From the NCBI GenBank assembly GCA_003211235.1, contig QCTG01000002.1:1-64000 (forward strand): DNA of 64,000 nucleotides, written 5' to 3'. This stretch comes from Synechococcus sp. AG-673-B04 (GTDB lineage Bacteria > Cyanobacteriota > Cyanobacteriia > PCC-6307 > Cyanobiaceae). Position 1 is the first letter of the stretch, and each line of letters begins with the position of its first letter. The notes beneath the pieces were generated by a model that made no database searches, was not told the origin of the DNA, and was given only the letters and a program-made list of their open reading frames with translations. The position numbers and the translations under genes are program-made. Shown here piece after piece: positions 37,025-46,595 of this stretch.

Positions 37025-37043
37025 TCACTAAGGCTGGTTTAAG
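37025..37043 (-). promoter_or_regulatory. Candidate Pho box upstream of pstC
   Basis: Read on the minus strand, CTTAAACC (37043-37036) and CTTAGTGA (37032-37025) form two imperfect 8-base direct repeats with a 3-base spacer, an 11-base period. Cyanobacterial PhoB/SphR boxes are tandem CTTAACCT-like repeats with the same spacing. The first repeat fits better than the second. Its place in front of pstC agrees with phosphate control. Confidence 0.5.
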
Positions 37044-37120
37044 GCCGCAATCCACTTTGAGTGCACTGGTCTGGTCGCTCTGGAACTGGCCGTTAACTTG
37101 GATGTTCAAAGGCTGTCGGT

Positions 37121-39109
37121 ATGGGCCGGATCGTTGGAATCGACCTGGGAACGACCAACTCGGTTGTGGCAGTTCTCGAGGCTGGCCGTCCCCATGTGAT
37201 TGCCAATGCTGAAGGCGGCCGCACAACACCTTCAGTGGTGGGGTACAGCAAGGATCAGGAACTTGTTGTCGGTCAGCTCGCCCGACGCCAGCTCGTGCTC
37301 AGCCCACGCAACACGTTCTCCAACCTCAAACGCTTTGTTGGACGGGACTGGGATGAACTCGAAGACAGCAGCCTGTCGGTTCCATACACCGTTCGTGCCA
37401 ACGATCGCGGCCAGGTCCGGGTGCCCTGCCCGGTCACGGAACGGGAGTATGCACCCGAGGAACTTGTGGCCAGCATCATCCGCAAACTGGTCGATGACGC
37501 GAGCACCTATTTGGGTGAACCTGTTGAAGCGGCGGTGGTCACCGTTCCTGCGTACTTCAATGACGCCCAGCGACAGGCCACCAGGGATGCCGGCCGTCTC
37601 GCCGGTATTTCAGTTGAGCGGATCCTCAATGAACCCACAGCAGCGGCCCTTGCCTACGGCTTCGATAGAAGTGCGGTTCGTAGAGCGTTGGTGTTTGACC
37701 TCGGTGGTGGCACCTTCGATGTCTCTTTGCTGCGAATTGCCAACGGCGTTTTCGATGTAAAAGCCACCAACGGTGACACCCAGCTGGGGGGAAATGATTT
37801 TGATCAACGCATCGTTGATTGGCTTGCTGATGCTTTTGAAAAAGAGCATGGCGTGGACCTTCGTCGTGATCGTCAGGCCCTTCAGCGCCTAACCGAAGCG
37901 GCTGAGAAGGCGAAGCAGGAGTTGTCGGGCGTGATGAGCACACTCATCTCACTGCCGTTCATCGCTACCGGTGACAACGGGCCGCTTCATGTTGAAACCA
38001 GGCTGAATCGCAGCACGTTTGAAGGCCTCTGCCCGGATTTGCTCGATCGACTGCTCACTCCGGTGCAGGCGGCACTGCGGGACTCAGGCTGGGCCGCTGA
38101 TGACATCGATGATGTCGTTCTTGTGGGCGGAGCAACACGCATGCCGATGGTGCAGCAGCTGGTGCGAACGCTGGTTCCACTGGATCCCTGTCAATCGGTT
38201 AATCCTGATGAGGTGGTGGCGATTGGTGCCGCGGTCCAGGCAGGGATTCTCACGGGCGAACTTCGGGATCTGCTTCTGAATGACGTCACACCTCTTTCCC
38301 TGGGTCTGGAGACTGTCGGTGGGTTGATGAAGGTTTTGATTCCCAGGAACACTCCCATCCCTGTGCGTCAGTCGGATGTTTTCAGCACCTCAGAGACCAA
38401 TCAGTCCTCCGTTGAAATTCACGTGTGGCAAGGGGAGCGTCAGATGGCGGCTGACAACAAATCCCTGGGACGGTTCCGCCTTTCCGGGATTCCTCCCGCC
38501 CCGCGCGGCGTTCCTCAAGTGCAGGTGGCCTTTGATATCGATGCCAACGGCCTGCTGCAGGTCAGTGCGACGGACCGCACCACGGGCCGTAAGCAATCGG
38601 TATCCATTCAGGGCGGATCCAATCTCAATGAAGATGAGGTGACAGCTCTGCTGGCTGAGGCGGAAGCGCGGGCCGATGAAGACCGCCGCAAACGCAACCA
38701 GATCGAACGCAGCAACCGCGCTCAGACGCTGGTCGCTCAGGCGGAACGGCGTTTACGCGATGCAGCCCTTGAGTTGGGTCCCTATGGAGCGGAGAGGCAA
38801 CAGCGTGCGGTGGAAATGGCGATGCGCGATGTGCAGGACTGTCTCGCCCAGGACGACCTGCAGGAACTCGATCTCTGTGTAAGCGGACTGGAAGAAGCTC
38901 TGTTTGGTCTGAACCGTCGTTTGTCGGCGGAGCGACAGGTGGATGGCAATCCCCTACAGGGAATTCGCAGCACCCTCGGATCCCTCAAGGACGAGCTGTT
39001 TGCTGACGACTGGGAGGATGACCCGTGGGCTGCCCCCAGTCGCGGCCCCCGCGATCGGGGCATGGGCCGACGGGATTCCGATCCCTGGGACGATGACTTC
39101 TACCGCTGA
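37121..39109 (+). CDS. dnaK: Chaperone DnaK, probably the DnaK1-type paralog
   Basis: An Hsp70 chaperone of 662 residues. Signatures are GIDLGTTNSVVAVLE, the LVFDLGGGTFDVSLL phosphate loop and VVLVGGATRMPMVQQLV. The segment KRFVGRDWDEL and the absence of grpE nearby suggest the DnaK1 type, not the main housekeeping copy; that is an inference. The C-terminus ends in an Asp/Trp/Arg-rich tail (WDDDFYR). A dnaJ-like gene overlaps its end by 17 bases, so chaperone and co-chaperone are made together. Confidence 0.93.
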   Translation: MGRIVGIDLGTTNSVVAVLEAGRPHVIANAEGGRTTPSVVGYSKDQELVVGQLARRQLVLSPRNTFSNLKRFVGRDWDELEDSSLSVPYTVRANDRGQVRVPCPVTEREYAPEELVASIIRKLVDDASTYLGEPVEAAVVTVPAYFNDAQRQATRDAGRLAGISVERILNEPTAAALAYGFDRSAVRRALVFDLGGGTFDVSLLRIANGVFDVKATNGDTQLGGNDFDQRIVDWLADAFEKEHGVDLRRDRQALQRLTEAAEKAKQELSGVMSTLISLPFIATGDNGPLHVETRLNRSTFEGLCPDLLDRLLTPVQAALRDSGWAADDIDDVVLVGGATRMPMVQQLVRTLVPLDPCQSVNPDEVVAIGAAVQAGILTGELRDLLLNDVTPLSLGLETVGGLMKVLIPRNTPIPVRQSDVFSTSETNQSSVEIHVWQGERQMAADNKSLGRFRLSGIPPAPRGVPQVQVAFDIDANGLLQVSATDRTTGRKQSVSIQGGSNLNEDEVTALLAEAEARADEDRRKRNQIERSNRAQTLVAQAERRLRDAALELGPYGAERQQRAVEMAMRDVQDCLAQDDLQELDLCVSGLEEALFGLNRRLSAERQVDGNPLQGIRSTLGSLKDELFADDWEDDPWAAPSRGPRDRGMGRRDSDPWDDDFYR

Positions 39110-39992
39110 TCCTGATTACTGGTCGCTTCTGGGGCTTCGGGCTGACGCCGGCGCCGACCAGTTGAAGCGGGCGTTCAGGCGTGAGGCACGGCGCTGGCAT
39201 CCCGATCTCAATGGCAATGACCCTGTCGCCGAGGAACGGTTCAAGCTCGTTAATGAGGCCTATGCCGTTCTTAGTGATCCGAGACGTCGCCGCGCCTGGG
39301 AGCAGGGTGTTAATGGTGTTGGCTCCGTGGTTACAGACCCTTTTGCCACGGGATTTCCGTCATTTGACGAGTATCTCGATGCTGTTCTTGGTCTGCCGGT
39401 GGATCCCAAGCCGTGGCCCCAGGACCCGCCCGACCGGACGGTGGAACCTCCCGTAGCCTCTCCGCCGCCGCCGCCGCCGGTGCGCGCTGATGAGGATGTC
39501 GAATCAGTGGTTGATCTCACTCCCGAGCAGGCTCTTCATGGCACCACGGTGGAACTGAGCCTTGCCGATGGAACGGTGATCGAGCTTCAGACCCCTCCTC
39601 AGGCTGGTGATGGATGGCGTTTACGACTGGAAGGTGTTGCTGCAGGGGGGCGCGACCATTTTCTCCAGCTGCGGGTGGTGACTCCGGAGGGTCTCCGTAT
39701 TGATGGTCTGAGAGTTCACTACCGCCTGGAGCTGTTTCCACCGGATGCGGCACTTGGGTGTGCGGTCGATGTTCCAACGTTGGATGGAACGGTCACGCTT
39801 CAGGTTCCACCGGGCTCGTCCAGTGGACGCCTGCTGCGTCTCCGCGGTCGTGGACTTCAGGATGAGACCGATGAACGCAGCGGCGATCAACTGGTTGAGA
39901 TCGTTGTGGTGATCCCAGCCGATCTCGGTGATGCGGAATGTGCGCTGTACAGGCGACTGCAGGAGCTTGCCGCCGAAGCCGATCAGCTTTGA
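39093..39992 (+). CDS. DnaJ-type co-chaperone without zinc fingers
   Basis: The 299-residue product (ATG 39093) starts with a J domain containing the HPD motif (RRWHPDLNG), then a linker with a run of seven prolines near residue 125, then C-terminal substrate-binding beta domains (GWRLRLEGVAAGGRDHFLQLRV...GRLLRLRGRGLQ). The cysteine-rich zinc region of classical DnaJ is absent, as in CbpA-like proteins. It stimulates an Hsp70, most likely the DnaK encoded directly upstream. Confidence 0.9.
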   Translation: MTSTADPDYWSLLGLRADAGADQLKRAFRREARRWHPDLNGNDPVAEERFKLVNEAYAVLSDPRRRRAWEQGVNGVGSVVTDPFATGFPSFDEYLDAVLGLPVDPKPWPQDPPDRTVEPPVASPPPPPPVRADEDVESVVDLTPEQALHGTTVELSLADGTVIELQTPPQAGDGWRLRLEGVAAGGRDHFLQLRVVTPEGLRIDGLRVHYRLELFPPDAALGCAVDVPTLDGTVTLQVPPGSSSGRLLRLRGRGLQDETDERSGDQLVEIVVVIPADLGDAECALYRRLQELAAEADQL

Positions 39993-40035
39993 ATTGAATC
40001 GATGAGAGACTCCGGATTGTTCCGGACCACTGCCG

Positions 40036-40461
40036 ATGCGCGTCAACGTGTTGCTGTTCGATGCCGGTACCGACAGCGAAGGCATCCATTCCCTGGAGAT
40101 CTCCGGACGAACTGTGGTGCTGTTGTTCGAGAACAGTGAAGACGCTGAGCGTTATGCAGGGCTTCTCGAAGCTCAGGATTTTCCCGTGCCCACGGTGGAA
40201 TCACTTGAAAAAGAAGATGTGGAGTTTTTCTGTCGTGAAGCCGGTTATGAGGCTCGTTTCATCGAATCCGGTTTCGTTCCCGAATCCGATGAAGAGCGCA
40301 TGTTCATGGCTCCTCCAGAGGCCAATCGTGATGTGAGCAACTGGAAGGACTCTGAGGATGAGACCGCAGAGTCGACGGAGGTCTCCGATTCTTCTCCGCC
40401 TGAACCAGGGGATAACCCGGAACTCGATGCACTCCGGCGCCGACTGGAGGGGCTGCTCTGA
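40036..40461 (+). CDS. DUF3110 family protein
   Basis: A cyanobacterial protein of unknown function. The DUF3110 domain occupies residues 1 to about 85 (MRVNVLLFDAGTDSEGIHSLEI...VVLLFENSEDAERYAGLLEAQDFPVP...VEFFCREAGYEARFIE), which looks like a small ferredoxin-like alpha-beta fold. The last 55 residues are acidic and probably disordered. It follows the dnaJ gene by 43 bases and precedes murQ by 4, within a plus-strand run. Confidence 0.87.
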   Translation: MRVNVLLFDAGTDSEGIHSLEISGRTVVLLFENSEDAERYAGLLEAQDFPVPTVESLEKEDVEFFCREAGYEARFIESGFVPESDEERMFMAPPEANRDVSNWKDSEDETAESTEVSDSSPPEPGDNPELDALRRRLEGLL

Positions 40462-40465
40462 ATCC

Positions 40466-41416
40466 ATGGCTGGTTTCGATCCATCCCTTCAACCCTCGGA
40501 CTCCCGCGGTCATCTGCTGACCGAGCAGAGCAACGAACGCAGCTCAAAGCTGGATCAGCTCGATACGATCGCGCTTGTGAACCTTTTTGTGGAGGAGGAC
40601 CGACGGCCTCAGGAGGCCGTTTCCGCTGCATCCCCTGTTCTTGCCAACGCGGTGGACGGCATCGTCGACCGTCTTCGCAGAGGCGGGAAGCTGTTTTATC
40701 TCGGGGCCGGCACCTCGGGTCGACTGGGTGTTCTCGATGCTGCGGAATGCCCCCCGACCTTTTGCAGCGATCCGCAGCTGGTGCAGGGCGTGCTGGCGGG
40801 TGGCGCCCCCGCTCTGTTGCGCAGCTCGGAAGGCCTTGAGGATTTGGAGGACGCCGGTCGGGCGGATCTGGAGGAACGTGGTTTCTGCTCCGATGATTGC
40901 CTGGTTGGGATCGCAGCCGGTGGTACGACGCCCTACGTCCGCGGCGGACTTCGTTATGCCCAGACGCGCGGAGCTTTGTCGATTGCCATGGCCTGTGTTC
41001 CCGCCGAGCAAGCTCCCCTGCCTTGTGACCTTGACATCCGCCTTTTGACGGGGCCGGAACTTCTGACTGGGTCGACCCGATTGAAGGCCGGGACCGCCAC
41101 CAAAATGGCACTCAACATCCTCTCAACAGGAGTGATGGTGCGTCTCGGGAAGGTGTATGGCAATCGGATGGTGGATGTGTCCGCCAGCAACAGCAAATTG
41201 GTCGACCGCTCCCTGCGCATCCTTCAGGATCTTGCCGCCGTTGATCGCGGCCATGGATTGCAGCTGTTGAACGATGCCGAGGGTTCGGTCAAGACCGCTC
41301 TGGTGATGGCTGCTGCCGGTCTGTCCTTGGATCAGGCCAAGACCCTTCTTCAGCAGCATGATCAGCAGCTGCGTCCTGCACTTCAATTTTGTGGTGCCAG
41401 TCTTTCTCAGCCCTAA
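40466..41416 (+). CDS. murQ: N-acetylmuramic acid 6-phosphate etherase
   Basis: MurQ cleaves the lactyl ether of MurNAc-6-phosphate in peptidoglycan recycling. The product (316 aa from ATG 40466) has the SIS-domain core: LTEQSNERSSKLDQLDT at the start, LFYLGAGTSGRLGVLDAAECPPTF, the SSEGLEDLEDAG acidic stretch, GIAAGGTTPYV and RLKAGTATKMALNILSTG. The 3' end overlaps the convergent mtnP gene by 4 bases. Confidence 0.93.
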   Translation: MAGFDPSLQPSDSRGHLLTEQSNERSSKLDQLDTIALVNLFVEEDRRPQEAVSAASPVLANAVDGIVDRLRRGGKLFYLGAGTSGRLGVLDAAECPPTFCSDPQLVQGVLAGGAPALLRSSEGLEDLEDAGRADLEERGFCSDDCLVGIAAGGTTPYVRGGLRYAQTRGALSIAMACVPAEQAPLPCDLDIRLLTGPELLTGSTRLKAGTATKMALNILSTGVMVRLGKVYGNRMVDVSASNSKLVDRSLRILQDLAAVDRGHGLQLLNDAEGSVKTALVMAAAGLSLDQAKTLLQQHDQQLRPALQFCGASLSQP

Positions 41417-42312
41417 TTCGCTGGAGCTGGTCCCCAATAGGGCTGGACGAACAGATCCAGGCGTTGGCGGGTTTCCAGCGGCACCTGGTCCGGGGGTGTG
41501 ATCAGCGCCTGTGCCAGAGCCTGATGGGCTTCGGAGGCCGGCCGATCCAAACCGATCTGACGCATCAGTTCATTCAAGATCGGTTCGGTGGCTTTGGCAT
41601 TGGCCTGCAGATTGCCGATCACCATCTCAACGCTCACCGCCTCATGCTCGCTGTGCCAGCAGTCGAAGTCGGTGACCATGCTCAGCGAGGCATAGGCCAG
41701 TTCCGCCTCACGCGCCAGCCGAGATTCGGTGTGGTTGGTCATCCCGATCACCGAGCATCCCCAGCTTCTGTAAAGCTCGCTCTCCGCACGGGTGGAGAAG
41801 GCAGGTCCCTCCATGCAGAGGTAGGTCCCACCACGGTGGAGCTTATGGTCGCTTGGAATCTCCGCCTCCGCCGCATTCGCCAGCAGGGCACTCAGTTCTG
41901 GGCAGAAGGGATGCGCCAGGCTGACGTGGGCAACACACCCTTCGCCGAAAAATGACTGCGGCCGCTGATGGGTGCGATCGATGAACTGCGAAGGAACCAC
42001 CATGTCCCTCGGTCGCAGATGCTCCTGGAGAGATCCCACGGCCGAGACCGAGATCAGCCAGCGAACTCCCAGCTTTCGCATGGCCCAGATATTGGCTCGG
42101 TAGGGGACCTCACTGGGAAGCAGGTGATGATGGCATCCGTGCCGAGCCAGAAAAACGGTTTCAACGCCTTCAAGCGTTCCGACACGTAAAGCATCCGATG
42201 GGCTGCCGAAGGGTGTTTCGAGCCTGATTTCCTTGGCCTGCTTGAGTCCTGGCATTCCATAAAGTCCGCTGCCGCCAATCACACCGACGCGGGCTTGGGA
42301 TAGGTCGGGCAT
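41413..42312 (-). CDS. mtnP: S-methyl-5'-thioadenosine phosphorylase
   Basis: Cleaves methylthioadenosine from polyamine or related metabolism to adenine and methylthioribose 1-phosphate. Family motifs in the 299-residue product (ATG 42312, [19 protein letters not shown]): [63 protein letters not shown] and [30 protein letters not shown]. The longer frame to 42435 runs into the divergent cyclophilin gene. Confidence 0.93.
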   Translation of the reverse strand: MPDLSQARVGVIGGSGLYGMPGLKQAKEIRLETPFGSPSDALRVGTLEGVETVFLARHGCHHHLLPSEVPYRANIWAMRKLGVRWLISVSAVGSLQEHLRPRDMVVPSQFIDRTHQRPQSFFGEGCVAHVSLAHPFCPELSALLANAAEAEIPSDHKLHRGGTYLCMEGPAFSTRAESELYRSWGCSVIGMTNHTESRLAREAELAYASLSMVTDFDCWHSEHEAVSVEMVIGNLQANAKATEPILNELMRQIGLDRPASEAHQALAQALITPPDQVPLETRQRLDLFVQPYWGPAPAN

Positions 42313-42352
42313 ACGCGGTGTCTCTTTACACTCCAATTTTGCTCGCGCCACC

Positions 42353-42796
42353 ATGACCAAGGCCCTGATGGATACCGAAGCAGGCCTGATCGAGCTCGAG
42401 CTGTTCGAGACCGATGCACCAAAGACGGTCGCCAATTTTGTGAAGCTTGCGAAGGATGGCTTCTATGACGGTCTTGCCTTTCATCGTGTGATTCCTGGCT
42501 TCATGGCTCAGGGCGGTTGCCCCAACAGTCGTGAGGGTGCCCGCGGAATGGCTGGCACTGGAGGCCCGGGCTACGAGATCGATTGTGAGATCAATACCCA
42601 GAAGCACCAAGCTGGAACGCTTGCGATGGCGCATGCCGGCCGCAACACCGGCGGATCGCAGTTCTACATCTGCTACGAGGCTCAGCCCCACCTCGATGGC
42701 GTGCACACCGTTTTCGGGCTCACCGGAAATATGGACGTCGTGCTGAAGCTGACCAATGGTTCTCGCATCAACAAAGTGACAGTTAAGGAAGGCTGA
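42353..42796 (+). CDS. Peptidyl-prolyl cis-trans isomerase, cyclophilin type
   Basis: A compact cyclophilin of 147 residues with no signal peptide, so probably cytoplasmic. Active-site region: [15 protein letters not shown] (catalytic Arg and Phe), [17 protein letters not shown] and HTVFGLT. It diverges from mtnP over 40 bases and abuts the convergent ribBA gene with no gap. Confidence 0.94.
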   Translation: MTKALMDTEAGLIELELFETDAPKTVANFVKLAKDGFYDGLAFHRVIPGFMAQGGCPNSREGARGMAGTGGPGYEIDCEINTQKHQAGTLAMAHAGRNTGGSQFYICYEAQPHLDGVHTVFGLTGNMDVVLKLTNGSRINKVTVKEG

Positions 42797-44365
42797 TCAG
42801 CTCCGTTTCCAGTGCAGCAGTGAGGGGCCGTTTTCCAACAACCCGTCACTGCTGCTGTTCAGCAGATCTTTGAGCTGACGTTCGACCCTCTCCAGCGTCT
42901 GGGGCGGATGAAGTGCCATGCGTTCGGTCGGCACTCGCATCAACCCGACCCGTTCTGTTGCTGCCATAGCAGCGATCTTGCGAATCATTCCTGAAGCGTC
43001 CCTGGCGTCAGGGGAGAGCTTCCAGACGAACTGAGGCCGATCCCACAGCGCCAGCAGCCGCGGTTCATGCAGTGCTTCAAGACTGAAACCACTGGCCTGG
43101 GCGATGGCTTCAACCTCGATCCGCACGGTGGACCAGTTCTCAGGGCCAACATTCACTGCGAGTGCCAGAACCATGCACGGGTTTTCGGACTCAAACAAGT
43201 GACCGAGTTTTTCCCGCTTTGTTTCCAGATAACTCGCGTTGTGGGCGCTAGGGTCCATCACCAGGGGGACCCGTTCCTCCACGTTCAGTCCATAACCGCC
43301 AAGCCCTGCGATTTTGCGAGGGTTATTGGTTAAGAGCCTGAGGCGGTGAATGCCGAGATCCGACAGGATTTGCGCGCCAACGCCGTAATTGCGTAGATCG
43401 GCAGGAAAGCCAAGCCGTTCATTGGCTTCAACCGTGTCCAGCCCCGCCTCCTGAAGGCTGTAGGCCTTCATTTTATTGATGAGTCCGATCCCGCGGCCCT
43501 CCTGGCGCAGGTAAACAACAACGCCTTCCCCCTCTGTTTCGATCTGACGCAGCGCGGCTTCCAGCTGAGGGCGACAGTCGCAACGCAGGGATCCGAAAGC
43601 ATCACCGGTGAGGCATTCGGAATGCATCCGCACCAGCACCGGCTCGGTCAACGCATTGGGATCACCTTTGATGATCGCGAGATGCTCGCTGCCATCAAGT
43701 TCGTTCTGGTAGCCCACCATTTTGAAGGTGCCGAACTGGCTGGGTAGATCCGCCTGAGCCTTTCGTTTCACGAACCGCTCATTGTCCAGCCTGTAGCTGA
43801 TCAAATCCGCAATGCTGATCAGCTTGAGACCCCAGCGATCGGCGTAGGCCCTCAGTTCCGGCAGGCGGGCCATGGACCCATCCTGGTTCTGGATTTCGCA
43901 AATTACGCCGGAGGGGGTGAGACCCGCCAACTGGGACAGGTCGACGGCTGCCTCGGTGTGACCAGCGCGTTTCAGAACGCCGCCTGGCTTTGCGCGCAGC
44001 GGAAAGATATGCCCAGGTCGACGCAGCTCCGCGGGGCGGGTGGCTGGATTGAGGGCGACCTGAATGGTGGCGGCACGGTCTTCAGCGGAAATGCCGGTGG
44101 TTACACCGTGTTCAATGCCAGCGTCGATGCTCACCGTGAAGGCGGTTTCATTGGCATCGGTGTTGCGATCGACCATCAACGGAAGATCGAGTTCATCAAG
44201 CCGCTGGCCCTCCATCGCCAGACAAATCAATCCACGCGCCTCGGTGGCCATGAAGTTGATGGCTTCAGGCGTAGCGAACTGGGCCGCGCAGATCAGATCT
44301 CCTTCATTTTCCCGTTGCTCGTCATCCACCACAACGATGCAGGCACCATTGCGAATGTCCGCCAA
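42797..44365 (-). CDS. ribBA: Bifunctional DHBP synthase / GTP cyclohydrolase II
   Basis: Carries both entry steps of riboflavin synthesis. RibB domain: [40 protein letters not shown] [10 protein letters not shown] and [14 protein letters not shown]. RibA domain: [17 protein letters not shown] (three zinc cysteines) and [23 protein letters not shown] further C-terminal extension of about 120 residues is common in cyanobacterial RibBA. The first usual start is TTG at 44365, but the frame stays open upstream to about 44446 with family-like sequence ([17 protein letters not shown]); a CTG at 44428 might be the true start. Confidence 0.92.
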   Translation of the reverse strand: MADIRNGACIVVVDDEQRENEGDLICAAQFATPEAINFMATEARGLICLAMEGQRLDELDLPLMVDRNTDANETAFTVSIDAGIEHGVTTGISAEDRAATIQVALNPATRPAELRRPGHIFPLRAKPGGVLKRAGHTEAAVDLSQLAGLTPSGVICEIQNQDGSMARLPELRAYADRWGLKLISIADLISYRLDNERFVKRKAQADLPSQFGTFKMVGYQNELDGSEHLAIIKGDPNALTEPVLVRMHSECLTGDAFGSLRCDCRPQLEAALRQIETEGEGVVVYLRQEGRGIGLINKMKAYSLQEAGLDTVEANERLGFPADLRNYGVGAQILSDLGIHRLRLLTNNPRKIAGLGGYGLNVEERVPLVMDPSAHNASYLETKREKLGHLFESENPCMVLALAVNVGPENWSTVRIEVEAIAQASGFSLEALHEPRLLALWDRPQFVWKLSPDARDASGMIRKIAAMAATERVGLMRVPTERMALHPPQTLERVERQLKDLLNSSSDGLLENGPSLLHWKRS

Positions 44366-44536
44366 TGCATCAGCGATGGAATCGAAGCGGATCGGCTTTT
44401 CCGATCGGGGCGCAGCGATGGAGTCCAGAGTCCCGATTCTTAATGATTATCTTCATTATTAATGATTGCCATCTGTACGATCGAGCGTTGGTAGTTGGTA
44501 TCGATGGCGGGTAGCAAATGGTCTGCGGTGGAGGGC

Positions 44537-45610
44537 ATGGCAGCTGCTACTGCTTCCCGGGTTGCCGTCATCGGTGCCTCCGGGTACGGGGGGCTCCAGA
44601 CCATTCGCCTGCTCCAAGGGCATCCCTCTCTCTCCGTCTCATTTCTGGGTGGTGAGCGCAGCGCCGGGCAACGCTGGAGTTCGGTGTGCTCCTTTCTGCC
44701 GCTTCCGGATGATCCGCGCATTGAATCCGCCGATCCTGACCGCATCGCAGAGGCGGCCGATTTCGCTGTTCTCAGCCTTCCCAATGGTCTGGCCTGTCAG
44801 ATGGCTCCCCAGCTCATTGAGCGGGGGGTCCGGGTTGTCGATCTGTCAGCTGACTTCCGTTATCGCTCTTTAGACCAGTGGAAACAGGTCTATGCCCAGG
44901 AGGCCAAGGGCCTTCAGCGCAACGATGCAGATCTCTGTCGCAGTGCCGTCTACGGCCTTCCTGAATGGCATGGTCCCGCCATCGCTGAGGCATCCCTGGT
45001 GGCTGCTCCGGGCTGTTTTCCCACAGCCAGCCTGCTGCCGCTGCTTCCGTTCCTAAAACAGGGCCTGATCGATACCGATGGAATTGTCATCGACGCCAAG
45101 ACCGGCACCTCCGGCGGCGGGAGGGTTCCGAAGGAGGCGATGTTGCTGGCAGAGGCCTCGGAGTCAATCGCTCCCTACGGCGTGATTGGCCATCGCCACA
45201 CGTCCGAGATTGAACAGATGGCCCAGGACGTGGCCGGTCAGGAGATTCAGCTTCAATTCACACCGCATCTGGTGCCGATGGTGCGGGGTTTGTTGTCGAC
45301 CGTTTATGCCCGGCTACGCGACCCAGGTCTGACGGCGGAGGACTGCACCACGGTTCTTGAGGCCGTGTATCGGCATCATCCCTGTGTTTCGGTGCTTCCG
45401 GTCGGGACGTATCCCGCCACCAAATGGGCTCGAAATAGCAACCGGGCTTTGCTTTCTGTTCAGGTGGACACCCGCACCGGCCGGCTCATCTTGATGAGTG
45501 CCATCGACAATCTGATTAAGGGTCAGGCCGGGCAAGGGCTTCAGTGCCTCAACCTGATGGCAGGACTGCCATCGGAAACCGGGCTACCCCAACAGGGGTT
45601 CTATCCCTGA
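44537..45610 (+). CDS. argC: N-acetyl-gamma-glutamyl-phosphate reductase
   Basis: Third step of arginine synthesis. Motifs: NADP-binding VAVIGASGYGGLQTIRLL, the VVDLSADFRY segment, the catalytic cysteine in AAPGCFPTASLL, and the GHRHTSEIEQ block. I prefer the ATG at 44537, which has GGAGG just upstream and gives a family-like N-terminus; ATG 44504 and TTG 44495 are alternatives. The 3' end overlaps convergent purN by 10 bases. Confidence 0.94.
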   Translation: MAAATASRVAVIGASGYGGLQTIRLLQGHPSLSVSFLGGERSAGQRWSSVCSFLPLPDDPRIESADPDRIAEAADFAVLSLPNGLACQMAPQLIERGVRVVDLSADFRYRSLDQWKQVYAQEAKGLQRNDADLCRSAVYGLPEWHGPAIAEASLVAAPGCFPTASLLPLLPFLKQGLIDTDGIVIDAKTGTSGGGRVPKEAMLLAEASESIAPYGVIGHRHTSEIEQMAQDVAGQEIQLQFTPHLVPMVRGLLSTVYARLRDPGLTAEDCTTVLEAVYRHHPCVSVLPVGTYPATKWARNSNRALLSVQVDTRTGRLILMSAIDNLIKGQAGQGLQCLNLMAGLPSETGLPQQGFYP

Positions 45611-46227
45611 CGCCAGACCGGAATCATCGCGTTGATCGCTTCCGGCAGAAGGCGATGTTCCGCTTGATGAACCCTCTCCGATAGGGATGCGTGAGTGTCA
45701 CTCTCCTCCACAGGTACAGCGGCCTGGGCAAGGATCGGACCCCCATCCAGCTCAGCGGTCACCAAATGCACGCTGCACCCGGTGATCTTCACTCCGGCAG
45801 CCAGTGCCTGACCGATTCCATCGAGACCCTTGAAGCTCGGCAACAAGGATGGGTGAATGTTCACCAGTCGATCGGCAAAACCGTTGATCAGCACGGGTGT
45901 GACGATCCGCATCCAGCCCGCCATCACAATCGCCTCAACGGCAGCGGATCGAAAGCAGTCCACCAAGGCCTGATCGAGACGCTCGCGCTCCATCAGGACC
46001 CGGTGATCCAGCACCGTGCATGGAACACCAAGTCGTTGGGCCCGCTGCTGAGCTCCGCAGCCTGGGTTGTTCACCACCAGCAGCCTGATCTCCGCAGCCA
46101 GAGTTCCGGCATCAATCGCCTGAGCCAGCGCCTCGAAATTGCTTCCGTTTCCAGACGCCATCACGCCGATGCGCAGAGGGGTCTGGTCGGATTGATTCTG
46201 CTGGCTAGGGTCTGAAAAAGCGGGCAT
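45601..46227 (-). CDS. purN: Phosphoribosylglycinamide formyltransferase
   Basis: Transfers a formyl group from 10-formyltetrahydrofolate to GAR in purine synthesis. The N-terminal IGVMASGNGSNFEAL motif, the VMAGWMRIVTPVLI strand, and the active-site NIHPSLLPSFKGLDGIGQALAAG and GCSVHLVTAELDGGPIL segments are all intact. Several in-frame Mets lie at 46227, 46236 and 46260; the first leaves 7 bases to the divergent neighbour and is preferred. Confidence 0.93.
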   Translation of the reverse strand: MPAFSDPSQQNQSDQTPLRIGVMASGNGSNFEALAQAIDAGTLAAEIRLLVVNNPGCGAQQRAQRLGVPCTVLDHRVLMERERLDQALVDCFRSAAVEAIVMAGWMRIVTPVLINGFADRLVNIHPSLLPSFKGLDGIGQALAAGVKITGCSVHLVTAELDGGPILAQAAVPVEESDTHASLSERVHQAEHRLLPEAINAMIPVWRQG

Positions 46228-46234
46228 CCTGCTC

Positions 46235-46582
46235 ATGTCCCATCTGTCTATCCTGCCCACCGTTTACACCCGTGCGGATCTGCTCGAGGCTTCGCTGCGT
46301 GATGAAGGCTTCAACGTTGTCGTTGGCGGATTAATGGCTCGTTTCGGCAGCGATCCCTTATTGGTGGATCTGTTGGCCGGGCTCGAAGATTCCCCTTCCC
46401 TGGGTTGGATAGTCGGCAGCGACGGAGTTTTAACCATGGTGGGAGATCTGCAGCGGATCGCGCGGCACCATGGTCTGGAGGGAAGGCTGCAACGGGTTGC
46501 CCGGCGTTATGCCCTGCGTTCGGCACTGGATGCTGCTGAACAGTTCACACCCGGAACTCAGGTGATGCTGGAGCCGTCCTGA
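46235..46582 (+). CDS. DUF1257 (Ycf35-like) family protein
   Basis: The 115-residue product starts MSHLSILPTVYTRADLLEASLRDEGF and has the short hydrophobic-polar pattern of the DUF1257/Ycf35 family, found in cyanobacteria and red-algal plastids. Family function is unknown. The assignment rests mainly on the N-terminal MSHxSxLxT pattern and size. It diverges from purN by only 7 bases, and the M61 peptidase gene follows 13 bases later. Confidence 0.72.
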   Translation: MSHLSILPTVYTRADLLEASLRDEGFNVVVGGLMARFGSDPLLVDLLAGLEDSPSLGWIVGSDGVLTMVGDLQRIARHHGLEGRLQRVARRYALRSALDAAEQFTPGTQVMLEPS

Positions 46583-46595
46583 TGCGTCGGTTCCT

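Noticed and set aside
39466..39482. CCGCCG run as a possible unstable repeat
   Set aside because: It encodes the proline linker between the J domain and C-terminal domains of the DnaJ-like protein, an expected feature.
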